DNA of 31,131 bases, from positions 1-31,131 of the forward strand of contig CAJUGG010000041.1 of assembly GCA_910585995.1 (NCBI GenBank). Reading direction: 5' to 3'. The DNA comes from an uncultured Lachnospiraceae bacterium (GTDB taxonomy: Bacteria; Bacillota; Clostridia; Lachnospirales; Lachnospiraceae). This document shows positions 7,726 to 14,000 of the stretch, piece by piece (position 1 is the stretch's first letter; the number at the start of each line of letters is the position of its first letter). A model generated the notes under the pieces. That model saw only the letters and a program-made list of their open reading frames with translations. It was not told the DNA's origin and did not search any database. A program made the position numbers and the translations under genes.

Positions 7726-7813
7726 GCATCTGCCTGCACAACCTCCGGAAGGATTTCTGAGCACAAAGTGATCAGAAATTCTTCCAGATCCAGGGGGTTG
7801 TGCAGGCGGATGC
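7726..7813. other. 88-nt extended hairpin between the kinase and Thg1-like genes
   Basis: Outer arms 7726-7742 and 7797-7813 pair over 17 bp with one G-U. Inner arms 7747-7764 and 7768-7785 pair over 18 bp with two G-U and only a 3-nt AAA loop. Between them CTCC faces GGGG, and there is one 7-nt bulge (7786-7792). Nearly the whole sequence is thus a single rod. No T-run follows, so it is not a standard terminator. It could be an mRNA processing site, an RNA substrate, or a palindromic mobile repeat. Confidence 0.7.
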
Positions 7814-7837
7814 GGAACTTAAATAAAGGATAAAATC

Positions 7838-8602
7838 ATGATATTTGACGAATTAGATAAAAAGATGAGAAGATTTGAGCAGTCCTTAGACCAAGTGATC
7901 TTACCAGAGATGTATCTGGTGGCACGGGCGGATGGACGCAATTTTACCAAACTGACCAAAGAGATCTGCCAGTTTGAGGCACCTTTTGATATACGGTTTC
8001 GGGATGCCATGGAAGGAACCGTAAGACATCTGATGGAGTGCGGATTTCGCATTGTATATGGCTATAGTGAAAGTGACGAGATCTCCCTTTTGTTTCATCC
8101 GGAAGATGTTACCTTTGGCAGAAAAGTCAGAAAGATTAATTCTGTAATTGCAGGAGAGGCAAGTGGTTATCTTTCTCTAAAGCTAGGCGTCCCTGTCTGC
8201 TTTGACTGCCGGGTGGTGCCACTGCCCAACTTAGAATGTGTGGGAGATTATTTCGCATGGCGTCAGGAAGATGCACATAGAAATTCTCTTAATTCCCACT
8301 GCTACTGGATGCTGCGGAAAAAAGGCTATTCAGCAAGACAAGCAACACGAGAGTTGGAAGGGCAGACTGTAGCTTGGAAAAATGAATTGTTGTTTACAGA
8401 AGGGATCAATTACAACGATCTGCCCAATTGGCAAAAACGGGGGATTGGGTTATATTATGTAAATTATGAAAAGATGGGATATAATCCCATAACCAAAGAG
8501 GAAGCGATCACCACTAGAAAGCAATTAGAGACCAATCTAGAACTTCCCACAGGCGAGACCTATAGGGAGTGGGTGTGCTCGTTGCTTTTAGAAAAGGAGT
8601 AG
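7838..8602 (+). CDS. Thg1-like 3'-5' nucleotidyltransferase (tRNA-His guanylyltransferase family)
   Basis: Thg1 enzymes add nucleotides in the 3'-5' direction. Eukaryotic Thg1 adds G-1 to tRNA-His, while bacterial Thg1-like proteins mainly repair 5'-truncated tRNAs. The 254-residue protein has the first metal-binding motif ARADGRNFTKL with Asp32 and the second, YGYSESDEISLLF, with Asp80-Glu81. It also has the family motif EDAHRNSLNSHCYW and a C-terminal YNDLPNWQKRGIG. Both carboxylate motifs are intact, so it should be active. The start at 7838 follows AAAGGA. The upstream kinase-like gene suggests joint RNA 5'-end repair. A hairpin terminator follows directly. Repair rather than G-1 addition is inferred, since bacteria usually encode G-1 in the tRNA-His gene. 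Confidence 0.9.
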   Translation: MIFDELDKKMRRFEQSLDQVILPEMYLVARADGRNFTKLTKEICQFEAPFDIRFRDAMEGTVRHLMECGFRIVYGYSESDEISLLFHPEDVTFGRKVRKINSVIAGEASGYLSLKLGVPVCFDCRVVPLPNLECVGDYFAWRQEDAHRNSLNSHCYWMLRKKGYSARQATRELEGQTVAWKNELLFTEGINYNDLPNWQKRGIGLYYVNYEKMGYNPITKEEAITTRKQLETNLELPTGETYREWVCSLLLEKE

Positions 8603-8610
8603 AGAAAAAG

Positions 8611-8636
8611 GCTGTTGCAGGATTGCGGCAGCTTTT
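8611..8636 (+). terminator. Intrinsic terminator after the Thg1-like gene
   Basis: GCTGTTGCA and TGCGGCAGC form a 9-bp stem (two G-U pairs) with a GGAT loop at 8611-8632, followed by TTTTATCTT. It separates the RNA repair pair from the recombinase gene. A second short inverted repeat, ATCTTAT/ATAAGAT (8637-8657), follows and could be an operator for the recombinase, but this is only a guess. Confidence 0.7.
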
Positions 8637-8684
8637 ATCTTATGTCCAAAATAAGATCTATAGGAAATGATCAGGAGGAAAAAG

Positions 8685-9533
8685 ATGGAGAAAACCGAAA
8701 ATCTAAGACGGATAGAAGCATTTGGCAAACAATTACAGATCGAGGAAAAGAGCAGAGCGACGATCTCAAAATATACCCATGATGTAGAGAATTTTTTAAA
8801 CTATATGGGGGAAAACGATTTAAAAAAAGAGTTGGTAATCGCCTACAAAGAGCAACTGTTAAAACAGTATAAGATCACCAGCGCCAATTCTATGTTAGCA
8901 GCAGTCAATTCTTTTTTGCGTTTTGTGGGATATGCCGATTGCGTGGTAAAGCTTTATAAGATACAGAGGGAGACTTTTCGGGAGAGAAATAAAGAATTGT
9001 CCAAAGAAGAATATATGCGTCTGTTAAAAGTTGCAAAAAAAAGGAAAAGACCAAGGCTTTTTTATTTGCTTCAGACCATTGCCTCCACAGGTATCCGTGT
9101 CAGCGAATTAAAGTTTATCACCGTAGAAGCTTTGGTACTTAGACGCGCTCAAGTCTCTCTAAAAGGAAAGACCCGTGTTGTGATCTTACCCCAGAGACTA
9201 TGTCGGGAGTTGTATGACTACGCCAGAGACAATGGGATTAAGACCGGCAGTGTCTTTGTGACCCGTACTGGAAAACCCTTAGACCGCAGCAACATCCTCC
9301 ATGAGATGAAATCCCTGTCAAAAGAAGCCAAAGTGGAGGAAGAAAAACTCTTTCTACATAATCTTCGTCATCTGTTTGCCCTTACCTACTATATGTCTGA
9401 ACACAATATCTGTCATCTTGCAGACCTGTTAGGCCATGCCAATATCAATACCACAAGGATCTATACTTTGGCAAGCTGTGAAGAGCAGGAACAGCAGATC
9501 AATAATTTAGGACTTTTGATGTTGGATACTTAA
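8685..9533 (+). CDS. Tyrosine recombinase, probable DNA invertase of the adjacent switch
   Basis: This is a XerC/D-like phage-integrase family protein of 282 residues with an N-terminal SAM-like DNA-binding domain (about 15-90). The complete catalytic set is visible: Arg138 (TGIRVSEL), Lys162 (LKGKTRVV), His225 and Arg228 (LHNLRHLFA), His251 (LLGHANINTT) and nucleophile Tyr260 (RIYT). ATG 8685 is chosen over 8667 because AGGAGG at 8673-8678 lies between them. Its stop is 38 bp before a 25-bp inverted repeat that recurs 257 bp further on, in front of a surface-protein operon. No phage, transposon or attachment-site context is visible, so a local site-specific invertase fits better than a mobile-element integrase. 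It could also be a XerC/D relative, but the setting argues otherwise. Confidence 0.92.
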   Translation: MEKTENLRRIEAFGKQLQIEEKSRATISKYTHDVENFLNYMGENDLKKELVIAYKEQLLKQYKITSANSMLAAVNSFLRFVGYADCVVKLYKIQRETFRERNKELSKEEYMRLLKVAKKRKRPRLFYLLQTIASTGIRVSELKFITVEALVLRRAQVSLKGKTRVVILPQRLCRELYDYARDNGIKTGSVFVTRTGKPLDRSNILHEMKSLSKEAKVEEEKLFLHNLRHLFALTYYMSEHNICHLADLLGHANINTTRIYTLASCEEQEQQINNLGLLMLDT

Positions 9534-9571
9534 GATTTTTCAGGTAATGGAAATAGGAGCAAAAAATATTC

Positions 9572-9596
9572 ACCTCATAATAAATATTATGAGGTA
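9572..9596 (+). repeat. Left inverted repeat (recombination site)
   Basis: This 25-bp sequence is matched exactly, in inverted orientation, at 9854-9878. It is itself a dyad: arms ACCTCATAATA and TATTATGAGGT around a centre AA. Read as a tyrosine recombinase core, it gives 9-bp arms ACCTCATAA and TTATGAGGT around a 6-bp spacer TAAATA. No T-run follows, so it is not simply a terminator hairpin. Confidence 0.85.
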
Positions 9597-9714
9597 CTTT
9601 CATGGGCTATTTTCAATATTATGTCAACTATTCTTACATAATTTTCCAATTTTAAGACCACCAATATGATTAAAAAGATGGTCATTTTTTTGTGTTTATC
9701 CTAATTTTGACAAT

Positions 9715-9723
9715 AGTATATCA
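9715..9723 (-). promoter_or_regulatory. Candidate extended -10 promoter pointing left inside the switch
   Basis: On the minus strand the sequence reads TGATATACT, an extended -10 (TGnTATAAT-like). It is preceded by two TTGACG hexamers spaced 12 bp apart, at 22 and 10 bp from the -10. Neither has standard -35 spacing, so they may be activator sites. As drawn it points away from the operon, and after inversion it would point into it. Confidence 0.4.
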
Positions 9724-9789
9724 TGCGCAACGTCAACCGAAGCGTCAAACTTCCACTGAAAATAGGGTTTCCCCAGAAAATCTGTGCGT

Positions 9790-9818
9790 TTGTCGAATTG
9801 GATACCATATGGAATAAA
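9790..9818 (+). promoter_or_regulatory. Weak candidate promoter pointing right inside the switch
   Basis: TTGTCG (9790-9795) and AATAAA (9813-9818) are 17 bp apart with TGG just before the -10, each hexamer matching consensus at 4 of 6 positions. It would read toward the surface operon in the present orientation. A weak AGCTTCC/GGCAGCT hairpin plus six T (9826-9854) lies directly downstream and might attenuate it. Confidence 0.25.
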
Positions 9819-9853
9819 GTTAGAGAGCTTCCAAGATCAAAAGGCAGCTTTTT

Positions 9854-9878
9854 TACCTCATAATATTTATTATGAGGT
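9854..9878 (-). repeat. Right inverted repeat (recombination site)
   Basis: This is the exact inverse of 9572-9596, with the same 11-bp dyad arms around a centre TT instead of AA. Because the arms are self-complementary, only the centre and one flanking base set its orientation. An ATG at 9872 lies within it, but the better start of the downstream gene is at 9911, outside the repeat. Confidence 0.85.
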
Positions 9879-9910
9879 ACATCCCAAATGTTTTAGAAAA
9901 GAGGCTTGGC

Positions 9911-10357
9911 ATGACGGATAAAGAACTACGAAAACTGCGCCGGCAGGATCTTCTAGAACTGCTGGTGGAACAGAGTAGAGAAGCAACCAGATTTCAGAGC
10001 GAACGAGACGGTAAACAGGCAGAACTGTCTAAGATTTTAGAAAGCTATGAACGCTTAAAAGGAAAATTAGACGAAAAGGATGCCTTAATCGAAAAACTAA
10101 AAGGCCGCTTAGATGAAAAAGATGCTCTTATGGAAGCCGATAAGCTTGAAGCAGAAGAGACCTTAACCCGCCTAAAAGCAAAATTAGACGAAAAGGATGT
10201 CCTGTTGGAAAAGCTAAAAAAACGCTTAGATCAAAAAGACGAAAAACTCGAACAATTAGAAGCCGAAGTAGAAAAAGCCCATTCCCATAAATGGAAAGAG
10301 ATGGATGAGTGCGACTTTACTTCTGAGATTATAGCAAAGATCAAGACCTTATTCTGA
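9911..10357 (+). CDS. Small coiled-coil protein, first gene of the surface operon
   Basis: The function is not known to me. The 148-residue protein starts MTDKELRKLRRQDLLELLVEQ, a helical head I associate with proteins beside Lachnospiraceae surface loci. A long charged coiled coil follows (about 25-125) built from near-repeats of LDEKDALIEKLKGR. The DNA shows matching internal repeats (AAATTAGACGAAAAGGATG near 10066 and 10180). A short Trp-containing C-terminus ends AKIKTLF. No signal peptide or membrane segment is present, so it is probably cytoplasmic. GAGG at 9901-9904 supports the ATG at 9911. The open frame extends up to 9872 inside the right inverted repeat, but that start has no ribosome binding site. 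Being first after the switch and just before a signal peptidase, it may be a scaffold or regulator for surface assembly. Confidence 0.75.
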   Translation: MTDKELRKLRRQDLLELLVEQSREATRFQSERDGKQAELSKILESYERLKGKLDEKDALIEKLKGRLDEKDALMEADKLEAEETLTRLKAKLDEKDVLLEKLKKRLDQKDEKLEQLEAEVEKAHSHKWKEMDECDFTSEIIAKIKTLF

Positions 10358-10404
10358 AGGTTTTTTATCAATAGATGAAGATAGAATCATACAGAGGGTT
10401 ACAG

Positions 10405-10989
10405 ATGAGTGACGAAAACAAGATCGAACTCCCCAAATTAGACCAGCTCGAAGCCGAGCTGGAACGGGAACAATATAAAAACAAATATGGGAGGGTGCTA
10501 AGAAGCACCGCGTTCTCTCTGGTGGTGGTTGCCGCAGTCTCTGTGTTAATCGCAATGTTGCTACTTCCAGTGCTTCAGATCAGCGGTACTTCCATGACCG
10601 AATCCCTTCAGGACAAAGATATTGTGGTGGCGCTAAACACATCCAAATATAAGACCGGTGATATCATCGCCTTTTATTATAACAACAATATCCTGGTCAA
10701 ACGAGTGATCGCAGCCTCTGGAGATTGGGTAAATATTGACAAAGATGGCAATGTCTACGTCAATGATGAACTGTTAGACGAACCCTATATCAGCGAAAAG
10801 GCGCTAGGGGACTGTAATATCACCCTTCCCTATCAGGTGCCAGACGAACGGTGTTTTGTCATGGGAGACCATCGGGCGACCAGCATCGACAGCCGCAACA
10901 CCGCGGTGGGGTGTGTGAGTAACGATATGGTAATCGGAAAGATCCTGTTTCGAGCCTGGCCTTTGTCCGGGCTTGGGATTGTAAAATAA
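10405..10989 (+). CDS. lepB: Signal peptidase I (S26A, Ser-Lys type)
   Basis: Type I signal peptidase cleaves signal peptides of exported proteins at the outer membrane face. The 194-residue protein has a cytoplasmic N-terminus, one membrane segment (about 33-56), then the nucleophile Ser63 in QISGTSMTESL and the general base Lys99 in ILVKRVIAASGD. Conserved box GDHRATSIDSR follows. ATG 10405 has AGAGGG upstream and is preferred over the in-frame ATG 10375. It is followed after 30 nt by the giant adhesin gene. Dedicated signal peptidases are common in pilus clusters, so it probably serves the adhesin and pilin, whose signal peptides are conventional. Confidence 0.93.
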   Translation: MSDENKIELPKLDQLEAELEREQYKNKYGRVLRSTAFSLVVVAAVSVLIAMLLLPVLQISGTSMTESLQDKDIVVALNTSKYKTGDIIAFYYNNNILVKRVIAASGDWVNIDKDGNVYVNDELLDEPYISEKALGDCNITLPYQVPDERCFVMGDHRATSIDSRNTAVGCVSNDMVIGKILFRAWPLSGLGIVK

Positions 10990-11019
10990 AGATGCAGTGA
11001 AAAGAAAGGAGACGGCATA

Positions 11020-14000
11020 ATGGGATTTGATTTTTTGTCACGGGCTGCAAGATTTTTGCAGGAACGGAAGGAATATAGACGCTGGCTGACAGCATTTATC
11101 TGCTTGGCTCTGGTGGTGGCGTTTGGCACCGTCACTGCATTAAAGATGTATGGGCAGGCAATGACCCATCAGGTCAAAGTGTTAGATTGCCAGTATCAAG
11201 TACATGAGCATACCGAAGACTGCTACGAAGAGAATGAAGACGGGGAAAAGATCTTAGTCTGTGGTTTGGCAGACTATGTCATCCATGTACATAATGACGA
11301 CTGTTATGATGCCAAACAAAATTTGGTTTGTCCACTAGAAGAGCGTGAACCACACGAACATAGCGACGACTGCTATGAAGAAGAAAAGACCTTAATCTGT
11401 GAAGAGGAAGAATCCGAAGGCAGTACAGAAGAAAAGGCAGACGATCAAGAAGCGCCAGATGATAATGAAGCAGCATCAGAAGAGACTACAGATGCAGCCG
11501 ATGAGACCGATAACAGCTCAGACGAAGATGCAGGGGAAGACACCAGCACTTCTGTAGAAACTCATACCGAATTAGTATGCGAAATCGAAGAGCATAGCCA
11601 TGGAGACGGCTGCTATGCAGAAGGCGGAGGCTGTGACAAAGAAGAACACACCCACGGAGAGGGGTGCTACGAAAAAGAGCTAACTTGCGAAGCGCAAGAG
11701 CACACCCATGGAGACGGCTGCTATACCACAAGCGAAGAGATGACCTGTGGCGCCGAAGAGCATAGCCACGGCGATGGTTGCTATGACGAAGAAGGCAATT
11801 TAACTTGCGAAGAAGAAGAGCATAGCCATGACGATGGCTGTTATACCACAAGCGAAGAGCTTACTTGTACAACTGATGAACATAGCCATGGGGATGGCTG
11901 CTACACAGAGACCTTAGTCTGTGAGACCGAAGAGCATACTCATGACGACAGCTGTGAGGCAACCAGCGAGCTAATCTGTGACAAAGAAGAGCATAGCCAT
12001 GAAGACAGCTGCTGTCAAGAAGTAGAAGTAGAGAAAAAAGAAGAAAAAGACAGCGAACCTGCACCTAAAGAGCAAGAAGAAAAGCCGCAGGAAGCAGAAC
12101 AACCTACAGATTATGTAAAAGATACAGGAGAAAAAGAGGTTAAAGAAGGCCATACCCATAACGAGGATTGCTATGAGATCAAAGAGGTTATGGCCTGTGA
12201 AGAGCAAGAGCTACATACCCATGACGATAGCTGTTATGAGGAGAGCTGCTTTGATGAAGACGGCAACTTAATCGAAGGAAGCCGCGTATCCTGCGGACTG
12301 CTTCAACTAGAAGAACATGTCCATAACGAAGAGTGTTTTAAGACCGTAGAACTAACCCCAGAGGAAGTGGCAGCCCTAAATGGCGGCGCCAAACTCCATA
12401 TGCATACAGAAGAGTGCTACGACGAAGAAGGCAACCTAATCTGTGGTCATGAGGCAACCCATCTGCATAGCTTGGATTGCTACAACGAAGAAGGCAAACT
12501 CATTTGTGGCTATGGAACCGCAAGCCATGTACATGAAGACAGTTGTTATGATGAGGAAGGCAATCTAACCTGCGGTTACGAGACAGCCACTCATGTGCAT
12601 GAAGATAGTTGCTATGATGAGGAAGGTAACCTGATCTGCGGCTATGAGACAGCCACACATGTGCATGAAGATAGTTGCTATGATGAAAATGGTAACCTAA
12701 TCTGTGGTTATGAGACAGCGACTCACGTGCATGAAGATAGTTGCTATGATGAAAATGGTAATCTGATCTGTGACTATGAGACAGCCACGCACATACATGA
12801 AGACAGTTGTTATGATGAAAATGGTAACCTAATCTGTGGCTACGAAACCGAAAAAGCACACGAGCATGATGCAAATTGCTATGACGAAGAAGGTAACTTA
12901 ACTTGCGGATATGAGGATGCAAAAGATCATGAACATGATGCAACTTGTTATGATGAAGAAGGTAATTTGATCTGTGGCTATGAAGGCGTCAAAAATCACG
13001 AACATGACGCAGATTGTTATGATATACGTGGCAATTTCATCTGTGGTTACGAAGGTGTAGAAGATCATGTACATACAGATGCTTGTTATGATGCAGAGGG
13101 TAATCTGATTTGTGGCTTTGAAGTTTTAGAAGCATATGACAACTGTAAGATTTACGAAAGTGACAAGTATATTGTTGTTGTAAAATATAATGACGATGCA
13201 AAAATTCCAGAAGAAGCAGAATTGATTGCTGAAGAAATTACTCCAGACAGTGATGAAGAACACTACGGAAATCGTGAGATAGAATATCGTGAAATGATGG
13301 AAGATGAAACTGCTTCTATGAGAGCATTGCTTAAAATTGGCTTCTATTTAGAAGGAGAAGAAGTTGAGCCAGAAAGTTTAGTAGCAGTATCTATACAGTT
13401 TAAAGATGAAGATGGTTTGGCAGAAGGAAAACCTATCACAGTGATTCATTTTGCTGAAGAAGGTACAGAAAGACTAAATGGTAGCAATGCTAAAGACAAT
13501 AGTACAACATTCAAAATGGGAAGTTTTTCTGAGATTGCGATTGGATATGGCTCAGAAGAAACTGAAGAAAATACAAAGATTGTCAAAACGAAGGTTCGCG
13601 TTTCTAAATTATATGAATATGAGGAATCTATGTTTCGCGCAAAGTTTCATGTTGAAGGCGAAGTTCTGATGCCTGATGGCTTGCTTAATGCAGAAAATAG
13701 CGAACTATTAGAGAAAGATGTTGCTTCTATTCAGGAAGATGAAGGCAGAGTAGCTGATGATAATGAAATAAAAAGCAACAACGAAACAGATATCACAGAA
13801 GGGAATGAACCGTTAGAACAGGAGGTGAAAAAAAATAGTAAGACAGAGACTAATGAAGAATTAAATGGTGAAACAAAAGAAGAAAAAACAGAGGATGCTC
13901 TTATACTTACAGAAGAAGAACTCACAGGAACGATGGAATTTGTTGTGGAGCTTTTAGATGAAGAATCCGAAGAGTATAAGGCTGCGGAAGTAGTCTATGG

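Larger units (their letters stand above)
9572..9878. promoter_or_regulatory. Putative invertible DNA segment (phase switch)
   Basis: A 257-bp AT-rich segment without a credible gene lies between exact 25-bp inverted repeats, directly downstream of a tyrosine recombinase and 32 bp upstream of the first gene of a long surface-protein operon. The stretch 9534-9910 is otherwise non-coding. Promoter-like elements face both ways (an extended -10 on the minus strand at 9715-9723 and a weaker pair on the plus strand at 9790-9818). A weak hairpin with six T ends the segment at 9826-9854, reading right. Inversion would therefore exchange which elements face the operon. I cannot tell from one sequence whether the present orientation is ON or OFF, and the inversion itself is inferred. 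Confidence 0.78.

Noticed and set aside
8685..9533. Phage or integrative-element integrase
   Set aside because: No tRNA attachment site, phage genes, relaxase or direct repeats are visible. The facing inverted repeats next door favour an invertase.
9572..9878. The two palindromes are just transcription terminators
   Set aside because: Neither is followed by a T-run, and they match over 25 bp in inverted orientation including the asymmetric centre, which independent terminators would not.
9872..9910. Start of the coiled-coil gene inside the right repeat at ATG 9872
   Set aside because: No ribosome binding site precedes it, whereas GAGG supports ATG 9911. If real, it would make the repeat partly coding.
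12526..13130. CRISPR-like repeat array
   Set aside because: The period is 66 bp without unique spacers, and it lies in frame within a coding sequence for a 22-residue protein repeat.
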